Part shown: positions 9,727-19,202 of the stretch, one piece after another
Layout of the letters: the number at the start of each line of letters is the position of its first letter
How positions within the stretch are numbered: position 1 is the first letter of the stretch
Assembly: GCF_001298105.1 (NCBI RefSeq)
Contig: NZ_LGJH01000146.1
Location: forward strand, 1-64,000
DNA length: 64,000 nucleotides
Reading direction: 5' to 3'
Source: Novosphingobium sp. ST904
GTDB lineage: Bacteria; Pseudomonadota; Alphaproteobacteria; Sphingomonadales; Sphingomonadaceae
The notes under the pieces: model-generated
What the model was told of the DNA's origin: nothing
Database searches by the model: none
The model's input: the letters and a program-made list of their open reading frames with translations, nothing else
Made by a program: the position numbers and the translations under genes

Positions 9727-10070
9727 GGGGCGGCTCCTTCGCTGCTGTGCTGCTCGACAATGAGTTCGATGCCTTCGCGGCGGCCCAGCTCGGCCGGGCC
9801 AGACACGATCTGCAGGACGCGATTGCCGACGATTACCCGCATGTCCGGGGTGACCCCGGCGAGATGGCGCATCCGGATCCGCGCCGGGCGGTTGGCGATG
9901 ACAATGCTGTCGGCCAGGCGCTCGGCCCGGCTTGGCAGGACGTCCTGTACCTCGGCCCAGACCGTAGCGAACTCGGTCCAGGTGACGGTTTCCGTTCCAT
10001 AGAGGGGATCAGGGGTGACGACCTTGCGCTCGATCCGGATCCGGGTGTCGAGCCGGGATGCTAGACCCAT
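9723..10070 (-). CDS. Phage head closure protein
   Basis: 115 residues. The pattern MGLASRLDTRIRIERKVVTP, then YGTETVTWTEFATVWAEV and RMRHLAGVTPDMRVIV, is diagnostic of the phage head-closure/head-tail adaptor family (SPP1 gp16/lambda FII-like). It follows the head-tail connector with a 10-base overlap and precedes the gp10-like gene. It is expected to plug the connector after DNA packaging and to offer the tail-docking surface. Confidence 0.88.
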   Translation of the reverse strand: MGLASRLDTRIRIERKVVTPDPLYGTETVTWTEFATVWAEVQDVLPSRAERLADSIVIANRPARIRMRHLAGVTPDMRVIVGNRVLQIVSGPAELGRREGIELIVEQHSSEGAAP

Positions 10071-10597
10071 CGCGCGGCCAGATGGTTTACAAGGGTGTCG
10101 AAGGCCAGACAGCCTGCACCTTCGCGATTTTCGAACAGGGAGGCGGTCTTCACGAGGATCGCGGCCCGGGCGATCGCCAGGTCCGGGTGCCCCTCGGCAA
10201 AACCGGCAGACAGGGTGATGGTGATCTGGCCGTCAGGTGCCAGCGTGGGCCATGATGTGCCGGCAGCTGGCCGAATGCGCACGAAGCCATGACGTGCCCG
10301 GGCAACATAAGCAGCCTCGGGCAAAGTGACCGTCAAACCGCCGGTTGCAGTGTAGGTGATGGCGGCAATGGTCACCGGCCGGACCGGCACGGTGATTTCA
10401 TCGGCCCACGCCTCCAGCACCATGGCGAGGGTCTGCTCGCAGAGCCGCAGATCGGCGAGCCGTTCGAGTTCGGCCTGGGCAGCATCGAGGTGGGCAGCCA
10501 GCAGCATGTCCTCGTCATGGGCGTCGAGACGCAGCTGCTGGCGCGCTTCTTCCAGTGTCACCGCGCGTATGGTCGGAGCGGTGACGACCGTGATCAT
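10061..10597 (-). CDS. Head-tail connector protein (gp6-like)
   Basis: 178 residues. The N-terminal helices (VTLEEARQQLRLDAHDEDML, then LDAAQAELERLADLRLCEQT) and the central ITYTATGGLTVTLPEA strands match the HK97 gp6/YqbG head-tail connector family. The typical phiE125 gp8-like end is present (FAEGHPDLAIARAAILVKTA, LFENREG). It sits between the small protein behind the capsid gene and the head-closure gene. It is expected to form the ring below the portal. Confidence 0.85.
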   Translation of the reverse strand: MITVVTAPTIRAVTLEEARQQLRLDAHDEDMLLAAHLDAAQAELERLADLRLCEQTLAMVLEAWADEITVPVRPVTIAAITYTATGGLTVTLPEAAYVARARHGFVRIRPAAGTSWPTLAPDGQITITLSAGFAEGHPDLAIARAAILVKTASLFENREGAGCLAFDTLVNHLAARWV

Positions 10598-10773
10598 TTC
10601 GTACGGTTCCGGGCGGGCTTTGGCGCGTCAGGCTGTTCCTCGACCGGTTCGGCAAGTCCGCGCTGGCGCAGAATTTCGCCGTCATTGTCAGCGATCTCAA
10701 AGGTCTGCCCGGCCAGGATGATATCGGGGCCGACCGCGCTGACATGCAGCGTATCTAGGGCTTTCATTAGCAT
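10594..10773 (-). CDS. Small phage protein behind the major capsid gene
   Basis: 59 residues from ATG 10773 (a second in-frame ATG lies at 10767). The sequence includes LDTLHVSAVGPDIILAGQTF and ends in a charged, Pro-rich tail. It overlaps the connector gene by four bases. Small proteins at this position in HK97-like phages are of unknown function and may help capsid or neck assembly. No motif is recognised. Confidence 0.6.
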   Translation of the reverse strand: MLMKALDTLHVSAVGPDIILAGQTFEIADNDGEILRQRGLAEPVEEQPDAPKPARNRTK

Positions 10774-10829
10774 GGTGCTATCTCCCAAAAGGGCGAATGG
10801 GGCCGACCGTTCAGCCGGCCCCATCCAGA

Positions 10830-12059
10830 TTAGGGTGCAGTGGAGGCCGTGATGGCGGCGGCGAATACGCCCTTCACAAAGGCTTCCGGGCGGTAGACCG
10901 CGAGCGCGAGACGCTCTTCGGCAAGGATCGTGACCAGGTTCTTGCGAAAGTTCTGGTCATCCTCGGTCGAGATCTCGACCCGGGCATCCCAGCGATCGAA
11001 GATCTGCGCCCCCAGCTGGAACGCACCGGTCAGGAAATTGCCCTGCGCAATCGCCTGGGTGGCCACGATCGGCATACCCCACAGCGTCGGCGCAAGGCCG
11101 CTCTGCGGATTGCCGATGAGATAGCTGCCGGTCGTTTCCTTGAGCAGCTCGATGCTGGCCCAGTCGGAAGGGTGCAGCACCGCACCCGTCGTCGGGAGTT
11201 CCGCCAGCGCCGACTTCAGCACCGCAAGGCGCAGCACATCGATACGTGTCACCGGTGCCGGGATGGTAATCGGCGCGGTGTAGGCGGTCGCCTGCGTGTA
11301 GATGCCGTTCAGGTCCGTGCCGGTGCCAGCCCCGTTGAGCAGCTGGTTTTCCTCGACCAGCGCCAGGCCGTAGCGCAGGCGCCCGTCGATATAGGACTGG
11401 AGCATCGGCACGTCGTCGAGGATCTGGCGGGTTGCCAGCACCCAGTGGGCGATGGTGGTGACGCTGCTGGTCGCGATATCGAACTTGATGTCGGACTGCG
11501 GCTTCAGTGCTCCGGTCGTTTCCGCCACCGTCGCCGCCGCATTGGTGAAGCCGGTCTCCTTCACATACTGGACGGAGGTGCTGGCGGTGCGGCCCGGGGT
11601 CAGCAGATCGCGGACCGTCAGGCGGCGCTGGCCGGGAACAATCATGCCCGGAAGTCGGTCGGGGACAATCAGGTCGCCAGCCGAGCCCATGGCATCGGTG
11701 GTCAGGCCCGAGATAATGGCCTTAACCTCGACACTGGCGCGGCCGCGCGAGACCTTGGATTCGAGGAAAGACTTGATCTCCTCGGAGGCAACGACCTGCT
11801 GCCCGATCGACTGGTGGGCATTCTGGTCATCCGGCCCCTTGCGGGCGATCTTCTGCTCGAGTTCGTCGAGCCGGGCCTTGGCCTCGTTCATGCCGACCAG
11901 GGCTTCGTCCGCCAGCTGCTTGGTGGCAGCGGACAAGTCTTCGCCCTTGGCGGCCTTGCCCAGCGCCTCGTCGGCGATGGCTTTGACCTGGTCGACCTTG
12001 GCGTCGAACGCGGCTTTCACTTCGCCGGCAAGCTGCTCGGCGGTCTTGGGTTCAGTCAT
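10830..12059 (-). CDS. HK97-family major capsid protein
   Basis: 409 residues. Residues 1-75 are a highly charged coiled-coil scaffold-like delta domain (for example AKARLDELEQKIARKG), followed by the capsid core. Diagnostic strings are QRRLTVRDLLTPGRTASTSV, ALVEENQLLNGAGTGTDLNG and the end DARVEISTEDDQNFRKNLVT. The delta domain is normally removed by the prohead protease encoded immediately upstream, probably close to EVKAIISGLTTDAMGSAGDL. Length and neighbour order (portal, protease, capsid) fit the family well. Confidence 0.95.
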   Translation of the reverse strand: MTEPKTAEQLAGEVKAAFDAKVDQVKAIADEALGKAAKGEDLSAATKQLADEALVGMNEAKARLDELEQKIARKGPDDQNAHQSIGQQVVASEEIKSFLESKVSRGRASVEVKAIISGLTTDAMGSAGDLIVPDRLPGMIVPGQRRLTVRDLLTPGRTASTSVQYVKETGFTNAAATVAETTGALKPQSDIKFDIATSSVTTIAHWVLATRQILDDVPMLQSYIDGRLRYGLALVEENQLLNGAGTGTDLNGIYTQATAYTAPITIPAPVTRIDVLRLAVLKSALAELPTTGAVLHPSDWASIELLKETTGSYLIGNPQSGLAPTLWGMPIVATQAIAQGNFLTGAFQLGAQIFDRWDARVEISTEDDQNFRKNLVTILAEERLALAVYRPEAFVKGVFAAAITASTAP

Positions 12060-12085
12060 GGGATGCTCCGTAAATTCGGGTGAGT

Positions 12086-12712
12086 TCAGGTGCGGACATG
12101 CGCCGCGAGCGCTGCGATGAAATCAGCGGGATCACTGCCGGACTCACTCCGGAGCAGCGGGGCCAGACCTTTGCCCGCGATCGCGGTGGCCTGGCTTTTC
12201 GAGAACCCTGCCTCGCGCAGGAAATCCTCAAACTGGGAAAGGCTCGGCATCTGGCCGGCCGCGATCAACGATTTGACGCTGGTGATCAGCGCCTTTTCGT
12301 TCATCGGAATGGTGACGAGGCTGACCTCGTGGAGCGCGACCTCGACCAGGTGGCGGGCCTTGCCGACCATGCGGTCCCGGATGGCGCGGTAGCCGATCGA
12401 CAGCCCGCCGATGGCACCATCCTTGACCAGGCCATGGGCCTCGCGGCCCGTGGTGGTCGACATCGAGAAGCGGCCTTTGACCAGCAGACCATCGCTGGTT
12501 TCCTGAAAGTGGGTCCAGACGCCCGCTGGGCGCTTCTGGTCATGGTACATCAGCATTGGCACGGACTTGCGGCTGGCGATCGATGCAGTGATGGCACCGG
12601 GCAGGATGACGTCGCCGCCATGGTCGAGATTGCCGTAGCCGGCAGCCAGACCCTCGATGTGGCCGTCATCATCGAGCGCCTTGGCGTCGAGGGTGAAGTC
12701 GAGTTCGTTCAA
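12086..12712 (-). CDS. HK97-family prohead protease
   Basis: 208 residues. LAAGYGNLDHGGDVILPGAI opens the protease domain. The catalytic His lies in PMLMYHDQKRPAGVW and the catalytic Ser in IGGLSIGYRAIRD, with LHEVSLVTIPMNEKALITSV closing the core, all hallmarks of the HK97 prohead protease. The C-terminal 60 residues (PSLSQFEDFLREAGFSKSQA) form a small helical domain common in alphaproteobacterial phages. The start overlaps the portal stop by four bases. It should cleave the capsid delta domain and itself during maturation. Confidence 0.93.
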   Translation of the reverse strand: MNELDFTLDAKALDDDGHIEGLAAGYGNLDHGGDVILPGAITASIASRKSVPMLMYHDQKRPAGVWTHFQETSDGLLVKGRFSMSTTTGREAHGLVKDGAIGGLSIGYRAIRDRMVGKARHLVEVALHEVSLVTIPMNEKALITSVKSLIAAGQMPSLSQFEDFLREAGFSKSQATAIAGKGLAPLLRSESGSDPADFIAALAAHVRT

Positions 12713-13950
12713 TTGGGTTCTCCCGGTCCCGGCGTCACCGGCGGCGCAAGGCCAGCCTGCGTGATGGGGACGTTCTGCATCTGCATGCGGGGCACATCGC
12801 CGCCTTCGACCGGCGGCAGGTTCTCGAGGGCACGGACCTCGTTGATGGTCATGACGCCGTTGGTCAGCATCTGCTGGTAGAAGGAGGCCCGGGCCGCACT
12901 GTCACCGCGCAGCAGGCCTTCCAGGTTGAACTCGATGGTGATGCCGGCCAGCCGATCGGCGACCGACAGCAGCTGCTTTTCCAGCGCCTGTTCGATGCGT
13001 TTCAGGCGCCGGCGCAGCGTGAATTTCTGGAAGCCCAGCGTCTGCTGCTCGAGCCCCGTGCCCCAACTGGTGGTCTTCTCGGTATGGCCGACCATGAACG
13101 GCGGCACCCCGAAGAACCGGCAGACTTCCTCGACTGAGAAGGCCCGGCTCTGCAGCATCTGGGCATCTTCCGGGCTGATCGAGAGCTGGACCCAGTCCAT
13201 GCCGCGATCGAGCAGCATGGGCCGACCAGCATTGATCGCGCCGGCAAACTTCTCCTGCAGCAGCTCCTCGGCCAGCCGGCGCTGGTCGATCGTCAGCGTA
13301 TCGGCGGTCTTCAGCAGGCCCGACGGTCGCACCCCGTTACGGAAGGTGTCACCCGAGGCCCGCTCGATCGCCTGGGCCAGCCCGAAGGACTGACGGCCGG
13401 CGCTCAGCGTGGAGAGACCGCCCAGCGGATTGCCGCCGAAGCCCCGGATGTGCAGCACCCGGTCCTGGCCGACGACATGGCGGACGCCCTGGTCCACCCA
13501 TTCATACTCCAGCGCACCGTCATCGCGGCGGCGCACGGCCATCAATTCCGGGTTGATCGGCACCCCGAGCGCAATCACCCGGCCGTTGCCGGCCCTGATC
13601 ACCTCGGCATAGGCGTTGCCGTGCAGCTCGACGCTGGCACAGATGAATTCCCAGAAATCGAGCGCGGTCTGGTCGGCGTTCGGGCTGTCATGCAGGATCC
13701 GGTATAGTGGATGGTCATCCGCCACCGTCCGCGCGCCGCCTTTCGTCCGATAGACCATGAGCGGCAGCGAGGCGATCGTGCCTGCCAGCAGGTTGACGCA
13801 GGCCCATGCCGCAGCCAGCCCCAGCACCGAGGTGGTGCTGACGATTTCGCCGCTGGCGCTCGTCCGCGCGCCCATTTCCCGGTAGAGGAACGGGTCAGTA
13901 AGGCCGATCGAGCGGGCCAGGTAGCTGACCGCCTTTTGCAGGAGGTTCAC
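12709..13950 (-). CDS. HK97-family portal protein
   Basis: 413 residues from GTG 13950, which overlaps the terminase stop (GTGA). Family landmarks are VLGLAAAWACVNLLAGTIAS, HPLYRILHDSPNADQTALDF, ELHGNAYAEVIR and VCRFFGVPPFMVGHTEKTTS. The portal forms the dodecameric DNA channel at one capsid vertex and docks terminase. The size is normal for the family and the frame is intact. GTG is preferred because it couples to terL and has a purine-rich context. Confidence 0.95.
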   Translation of the reverse strand: MNLLQKAVSYLARSIGLTDPFLYREMGARTSASGEIVSTTSVLGLAAAWACVNLLAGTIASLPLMVYRTKGGARTVADDHPLYRILHDSPNADQTALDFWEFICASVELHGNAYAEVIRAGNGRVIALGVPINPELMAVRRRDDGALEYEWVDQGVRHVVGQDRVLHIRGFGGNPLGGLSTLSAGRQSFGLAQAIERASGDTFRNGVRPSGLLKTADTLTIDQRRLAEELLQEKFAGAINAGRPMLLDRGMDWVQLSISPEDAQMLQSRAFSVEEVCRFFGVPPFMVGHTEKTTSWGTGLEQQTLGFQKFTLRRRLKRIEQALEKQLLSVADRLAGITIEFNLEGLLRGDSAARASFYQQMLTNGVMTINEVRALENLPPVEGGDVPRMQMQNVPITQAGLAPPVTPGPGEPN

Positions 13951-15795
13951 GCGGCGAGGCTCTTCAGCCAGTCGTCGATCGTGCCGCCGGTGTCACTGGA
14001 CATCGCCGCCCCCACTGCCATGCACAGCGCCACGGCTGCGTCGATCTTGTTCAGGGCCCTCTGCTTGGAGAGCCAGTAATTGTCCCAGCGGTCGGTCTCG
14101 ATGACCGCCGACATGATTGCCGAGACCAGCACCGGGTTGCGTCTGAGCCGGATCCGGCCCTCGAGCATCATTTCCTCGAGCTGGCGGACCGATCCCGGCA
14201 TCCACAGGCCCTGCGGCTCGCGATCCTGACTTTTGGCGGCCAGTTTCATGGCATCGGTCGGCTTGCCGCGCTTGGTCCCGCCTTGCGGGTGCTCGACGAA
14301 CTCCATGTCGAGGCCGAGTTCGGCAATATCCTCTTCCAGCCGCCGGAAGGCGTAGCGGTCGTAGGCGACCATCTGGACGTCGTAATCGCGATCGTATTCG
14401 GCCAATGCCTGGGCAACGTGCCGGAAATTGATGTTCTCGCCCTGCGGCGCCTGCAGGAATCCTTGCGCCACCCAGACGTCGTAGGGCTGCTTGTCGCGCA
14501 AGGTGCGTGCCTGCAGCGTGTCCCCGGGCGTCCAGGCCTCGATCCACGCATCGAAGCAGGGTTTGCCGTCACGCTCTCCGGTCCGCTGAACGACGGCGAG
14601 CGCGGTAATGTCCCGGTTCTGGCTGAGGTCGAGCCCGAGCCAGACCTTGCTGCCGACCTTCGGCTCGAAATCGGCCAGTAGCGGCTCGAGGGTTGCCCGG
14701 GTCATCCAGGCGGTTTCGGCGTCGGTCCAGACGCAAAAGTGGAGCCGCAGGATGCCGTTCAACTGGCCGGGAATGGCCCTGGCCTGCGCCACCACTTCGG
14801 CGAGATATTCCTCCGTGATGGTCACGCCCAGCAGCGGGTTCGCCTTGATCCAGCAACCAGGGTCAGTGAGCGGATCGTCGCCCTCGTCGAGGGCGCAGAC
14901 GTAGCTGAACGTCGTGTCGTCGAGGATGTCGCCGAGATAGGTCGGGTCGGTCAACGCATCGATGTTGCCAGCGGCGACTTTCACCGCGTGCTCATGCTCT
15001 TCCCAGGCCACCGAATTGCGATCTGAACCGGAGTTCGTGATCATGAACAGCAGCGGTTCGCGGCGAAACTTGAAGCCGCGCTCCAGCATCTCGATGATCG
15101 AGCGGTCCGGCAGCTCGTGGATCTCGTCGGCCAGTACGAAATAGGGCCGCGGCCCCGAGCCGGTCTTCCCCGTATCGCGCGACACGGGGCGAAAAACGAG
15201 CCCGATCCGTGGTGCGCGATGTTGAATTCACGCCGGCGCCGGAAAACTCCAGCCGCCGCGCCAATGCCGGCGACTGGCGGACCATCTTCACCGCGTCGGC
15301 AAAAAGGATGCCGGCCTGTTCGCGCTTGGCGGCAGCCGCATAGATCTGGGCGCCGGCTTCCCCGGCAGCGGTCATGCCGAACAGGCCGATGCCGCCGGCG
15401 ACCGGGGATTTGCCGTTGCCTTTGCCTTGCTCGATGTAGGCGCGGCGGAATCGGCGGCGACCGTCGGCGCGTTTCCAGCCGAACAGGCTGCCGATGATGA
15501 AGGCCTGGCTCGGCTCCAGCCGGAAAGGCTGGCCCTCGAACTGCCCTTCGGAAAGCTTCAGCACCTCCTCAAAGAACCCGAAGGCGTGGTTTGCAGCCTC
15601 GAGATCGAACCGGATCCCGTCGGTGCGCTTCAGGTCGTCGAGGTGTCGGCGACAGGCATTGCGCACATGCGGCCCGGCAATGATCTCGCCGGAAACGACT
15701 GCGCGAGCGTAATCGGTCGTCCGGTCAGCTGAAGAAGCGGTCGGCGGGGTCGACGCCTTCCGACGTCGCCTCGGCTGAGATCCTGCTTCTGGCAC
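13947..15795 (-). CDS. Terminase large subunit, frame interrupted by two indels
   Basis: The N-terminal segment (HVRNACRRHLDDLKRTDGIR) leads to an ATPase region with YIEQGKGNGKSP (Walker-A-like). The C-terminal segment has FVLADEIHELPD (Walker B region), LFMITNSGSDRNSVAWEEHE, and the nuclease domain with GLDLSQNRDITALAVV and RWDNYWLSKQ. Between them two bases appear lost: one near 15223 and one in the A5 run 15192-15196. Restoring both gives VNxNIAHHGSGSFFRPVSRD and a continuous 616-residue protein. It follows a P27-type small subunit. The start is uncertain; GTG 15795 overlaps terS, and family members usually begin near TTDYARAVVSG. Confidence 0.88.
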
Positions 15796-16207
15796 TGGGC
15801 GTCATCCCGAATTCTGCAGCGTAGCGCATCATATCCGCGGCGGCCTTGTTGGCGGTCCCGACCAGCGGGTTCTGGATGGCGTTGCCGTTGGATGTCTTGA
15901 TCATCAGGCCGCCGGTCAGCTGGTCCTTCTCGGCCATCTTGGCGATCGCCCGTTCGGCCTGGACCCAGCGGCCGTATGCCTGCGCGTAGGCGGCAAGTGC
16001 CGCGCGATCGACCTCGGACAAGAGGCCGATCCGGTGCAGCCAGTGGGCGACCCGGTTCCATTCCTCCAGCGCGTCAGCGGTCAAATGGGGCGGCGGTGCC
16101 GGCAGTGCCGCAGGCACAGCGGCCTCCTTACGGTTGATCGGGCGCTTGCCGCGATTACCCTCAATCAGCTTCAGATGGGTTGGTTTGGGTTTCGTTCCGG
16201 GCTTCAT
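15725..16207 (-). CDS. Phage terminase small subunit, P27 family
   Basis: 160 residues. The opening MKPGTKPKPTHLKLIEGNRG is the hallmark of P27/Terminase_4 small subunits. It is followed by LTADALEEWNRVAHWLHRIG and LSEVDRAALAAYAQAYGRWV. It recognises phage DNA and recruits the large subunit encoded next. Its start overlaps the methyltransferase stop by four bases. The frame is intact and the length typical. Confidence 0.95.
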   Translation of the reverse strand: MKPGTKPKPTHLKLIEGNRGKRPINRKEAAVPAALPAPPPHLTADALEEWNRVAHWLHRIGLLSEVDRAALAAYAQAYGRWVQAERAIAKMAEKDQLTGGLMIKTSNGNAIQNPLVGTANKAAADMMRYAAEFGMTPSARSRISAEATSEGVDPADRFFS

Positions 16208-17456
16208 CGTTCAATTCCTGGGGGAGCGGCCGCAATCTCGTCAAATGTCCGGCCGTCGCCTTCCAGGGTTGCGGCAGCGCCGGTGAAATCCTGCCAGCGC
16301 TTGATGGTTACATCGACATAGGCCGGGTTGAGCTCGATTGCGTGGACCGAACGGCCAGTCATTTCGCCGGCAATGATCGTGGTACCGGAGCCTGAAAACG
16401 GCTCGTACACCGCCTGGCCTGGGCTGGAATTGTTCTCGATCGGGCGCTTCATGCATTCGACCGGCTTCTGGGTGCCGTGACCCGTCTCGTTCTTCTTGGG
16501 CTTGGCGATGTGCCAGACGGTCGTTTGCTTGCGATCGCCTGCCCAGTGCCCTTTCGCGCCCTTTTTTACGGCGTACCAGCAGGGCTCATGTTCCCAGTGA
16601 TAATCGCCGCGCGAGAGGACCAGCTGGCCCTTGTCCCAGATGATCTGGGAGCGGAGCTGGAAGCCGCTGGCGGCAAGGCTATCGCCAACAACCCCGGCAA
16701 ACAGGCCGGCATGCCAGACATAGGCAACGTCGCCTGGGAACAGTGCCCATGCTTCGCGCCAGTCCGCCTTGTCGTCGTTCAGCACCTTGCCCTTGGCCGA
16801 GCCGCTGGCAGCGACGCCTGCTTTCTCCCGCCAGGCCGGGTCATATTCCACCCCGTAGGGCGGATCGGTGACCATCAGGTGCGGCGTGATGCCATTCAAG
16901 GCCTTGGCCACGGTGTCGGCATCGGTGCTGTCACCGCACACCAGCCGGTGCTTGCCGAGCAGCCAGACGTCGCCGGGGGAACTCACCGGAATTTCCGGAG
17001 GGTTCGGTATCTCGTCCGGATCGGTCAGGCCCTCGGTCTTCTCGGCCAGCAGCTTCGACAGCTCGTCATCCGAGAAGCCGGTCAGCATCAGGTCGAAATC
17101 AAAGCCCTGCAGGTCGCCAAGTTCGACCGCGAGCAGCTCGAGGTCCCAGCCGGCGTTCAGCGCCAGCTTGTTGTCAGCAATGACGTAGGCCTTCTTCTGG
17201 GCCTCGCTCCAGCCCTTGGCGACCATGGTCGGGATCTGCGTAAGGCCCAACTTGCGCGCCGCCAGTAGGCGGCCGTGGCCAGCGATCAGGCCGCCGTCCT
17301 CGTCGACCAGCACCGGGTTGGTCCAGCCCCATTCGCGGATCGAAGCCGCAATCTGGGCGACCTGTTCGTCCGAGTGCGTTCGGGAATTGCGCGCGTAGGG
17401 CGTGATCTTTTCAATGGGCCAGAACTCACTGCTCTGGGCGGCCAATCTTGCGACAT
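16204..17456 (-). CDS. ParB-like/DNA methyltransferase fusion (phage-encoded)
   Basis: Residues about 10-110 form a ParB/sulfiredoxin-like domain (WPIEKITPYARNSRTHSDEQ, GLIAGHGRLLAARKLGL). The C-terminal part is a DNA N-4/N-6 adenine or cytosine methyltransferase with the catalytic DPPYGVEY motif and the SAM motif YEPFSGSGTTIIAGE. Such fusions are common beside phage terminases and may protect phage DNA or mark packaging sites. The in-phase start is a TTG at 17445 without a ribosome site, whereas ATG 17456 has AGGAG at proper spacing but is out of phase. One lost base near 17445-17448 would join them (MSQ, then LAAQSSEFW). Confidence 0.88.
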
Positions 17457-17490
17457 GGCGCTCCTTTGGGTGAGCGCGCTGTCGGCGCCG

Positions 17491-17856
17491 TCAGTCGGCC
17501 TGTTCGGCCTCGATTGCGAAGTGGGTCACGAAGCCGGTCAAGTAGGGCAGACCCTTGGGGATGCCGGTTTCGCGCGATGTGTCGCGGCTGATGGTCCAGC
17601 CCATCCAGCGGGTGATGGCAGCGTCGATCGCCGCCTCGGGGGCGAGGCCGGCGTGGATCCCATTGTGCACGTCGTCGGCGAAGTGGCGGCCGTGGCGGCT
17701 GTCCAGAAAGTCCCGAACCCCTTCGGCGGTGGCGCCGGTGGCCTTGGCAACCGCCGGAAAGGCGATGCCCCACGCTGCGTCCGCGTCCGTGAACCCGGCG
17801 GTCGAGCCGTAGAAACCCCAGGCTTCGTTGCGGGTCGGAAGGTGCGAGTTGGGCAT
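17491..17856 (-). CDS. Conserved phage protein, unknown function
   Basis: 121 residues from ATG 17856. Distinct elements are NEAWGFYGSTAGFTDADAAW, AEGVRDFLDSRHGRHFADDV and THFAIEAEQAD. The His/Asp-rich centre (SRHGRHFADDVHNGIHAG) could bind metal, but I do not recognise a family with certainty. It sits between the HNH nuclease and the methyltransferase in the packaging region and is transcribed with them. Confidence 0.7.
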   Translation of the reverse strand: MPNSHLPTRNEAWGFYGSTAGFTDADAAWGIAFPAVAKATGATAEGVRDFLDSRHGRHFADDVHNGIHAGLAPEAAIDAAITRWMGWTISRDTSRETGIPKGLPYLTGFVTHFAIEAEQAD

Positions 17857-18028
17857 GTCAGTCTCCGTGGTTGGCGGAGACGACTAACGCTCTGTTCGCA
17901 GGCACTATCCAGTCAAATAGACGGTTTTCCGTCACTTTCCCGGCTTCCACCCCCGGTCGCTAACTCGCGGGCGTGAAAAGTTTGGACCATGCGCGGTTTC
18001 CCCTCCCAAGGCCCCAGACTTTCGACCT

Positions 18029-18040
18029 CCCCCCGGGGGG
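18029..18040. other. Perfect C6G6 palindrome beside HNH nuclease gene, possible cos element
   Basis: Six C followed by six G form a 12-base palindrome one base away from the HNH stop, upstream of the packaging genes. In HK97-type phages the HNH protein and terminase act at cos sites located in this interval, so this is a candidate cleavage region. It could also be a chance GC run. No second line of evidence is visible. Confidence 0.3.
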
Positions 18041-18041
18041 A

Positions 18042-18308
18042 TCAACCGATCGGCCAGCCAGCGGGGCCGGTGCCGACTGTCCTGCGCAGCCCGAACTGCT
18101 CGGCCGTGCGGGCCTGGTGGCAGTCGGCGCACAGGCAGCGGATGTTGCTGTCGTTGTCGCCGCCGCCCTTGGTGAGCGGCACGATGTGGTCGGGGACGGT
18201 GGCTTCCCGGACGATGCCCCTGGCAGCGCAGTCCCTGCAGAGCGGCTCGGCCTGCAAGCGCCGCAACCGCTGGGCGACAGCCCTGCGTCCGCGCAGTCGT
18301 ACGGCCAT
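18042..18308 (-). CDS. Phage HNH endonuclease
   Basis: 88 residues from ATG 18308. It contains the HNH core: a CRDCAARG cysteine pair, VPDHIVPLTKGGGDNDSNIR with the catalytic His, and CLCADCHQARTAEQF with the second Cys pair and final His. This is the zinc-supported ββα-metal fold. In HK97-like phages an HNH protein next to terminase is needed for efficient packaging-site cleavage. The gene lies two positions upstream of the methyltransferase and terminases. The start is chosen because no better start with a ribosome site lies upstream. Confidence 0.85.
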   Translation of the reverse strand: MAVRLRGRRAVAQRLRRLQAEPLCRDCAARGIVREATVPDHIVPLTKGGGDNDSNIRCLCADCHQARTAEQFGLRRTVGTGPAGWPIG

Positions 18309-18433
18309 GAGCAGGACCCCGAAAAGAACAACGCCCGGAAGCTGGTGAGCTCCGGGCGCAGTTCCCAATCCTCTATTTCGGAAGAATGCCCAAGGCCGTC
18401 CAGAAAAACAAGGAAAACGGCCATTTTCCGGCG

Positions 18434-19030
18434 TCATGTCAGCACTTTGCGGTGCGCGTCCCGCGCGATGCCGAACAGGTCCGCCAGCGCATCGAGTACG
18501 AGCGCGAGGTTCGTCAGGTCGGCCTGCGGCCAGCCTCCCGCATCCTCGTCGAGACAGACCAGCCGGTAGGCGAGCACGCTCGGTGCCTTGCCCGGTGCGT
18601 CCAGTCGATCCCGATCGCACTGGTCGAGGACGTCGAGCACGGCGCCGTAGTGGCGACGCATCTTCTCGACGAGCTCGCGGCTGGGAGGCGCACCGGAACC
18701 ACCCAGAACGCCATCGCTTGCCAGGATGCCGGTGACCGAGGCCGGGAACGGCATCGGCCAACCCAGCACCGCATGGTGACGGTGATGGATCTCGGCATAT
18801 TTCTGGCCGGCCGCGTATTGCTCCGAGGTGATCACTTCCCCGAAGGCCAGGCGCCCGAGCGCCGTACCCAGGCGTTCATCCCGGGCCTGGCGCGCCGTCA
18901 CTCCGTAATGGCGCTGCCGAGCTTCCAGCACCGTGGCCATGGCCTCGCGCTGGGTCTCCGCAGCACTGGGCTGGACCAGCTTGCCGGAAGGGTGGCGCCG
19001 GCCGGCCTTGCGCTTACGGCCGCGGGCCAT
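18434..19030 (-). CDS. Phage hypothetical protein
   Basis: 198 residues starting at ATG 19030, preceded by GGAGG at good spacing; longer in-frame extensions have no such site. Basic N-terminus (ARGRKRKAGRRHPSGK), then RQRHYGVTARQARDERLGTA, SEQYAAGQKYAEIHHRHHAV and a C-terminal helix LTNLALVLDALADLFGIARD. The His cluster is notable but no family is recognised. It overlaps the upstream small gene by 17 bases in the early-late transition of the prophage. It could be a late-gene regulator given its basic head, but that is speculation. Confidence 0.65.
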   Translation of the reverse strand: MARGRKRKAGRRHPSGKLVQPSAAETQREAMATVLEARQRHYGVTARQARDERLGTALGRLAFGEVITSEQYAAGQKYAEIHHRHHAVLGWPMPFPASVTGILASDGVLGGSGAPPSRELVEKMRRHYGAVLDVLDQCDRDRLDAPGKAPSVLAYRLVCLDEDAGGWPQADLTNLALVLDALADLFGIARDAHRKVLT

Positions 19031-19202
19031 GGGCGCCTCCATAGAGCCGCTCGCCGATCTCCCGGATCGCTTCACGTTCCGAACGGCTGAGGCGGTGATC
19101 ACTGACCGAGACGGCGAGGATCCCAGCCTTCCAGCCATCGCGCTTCAGCTCTTCGCCGTCGCGCTGCCGGGCATGGCCGTAGATTTTCGAGATCATGGTC
19201 AT
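19014..19202 (-). CDS. Small phage protein, hypothetical
   Basis: 62 residues from ATG 19202, which overlaps the DUF6378 stop (TGATG), so it is coupled. Sequence ISKIYGHARQRDGEELKRDG, then SDHRLSRSEREAIREIGERL. Charged and helical, with no recognised domain. Its tight overlap with genes on both sides supports it as a real gene. Confidence 0.6.
   Translation of the reverse strand: MTMISKIYGHARQRDGEELKRDGWKAGILAVSVSDHRLSRSEREAIREIGERLYGGAHGPRP

Noticed and set aside
10797..12083. Long plus-strand open frame opposite the capsid gene
   Set aside because: Antisense shadow of the intact HK97 capsid gene, with typical GC-rich shadow composition.
18309..18433. A short gene upstream of HNH (MAVFLVFLDGLG... 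frame)
   Set aside because: It runs out of phase through the HNH gene, has no ribosome site and no recognisable features; the interval may be regulatory.
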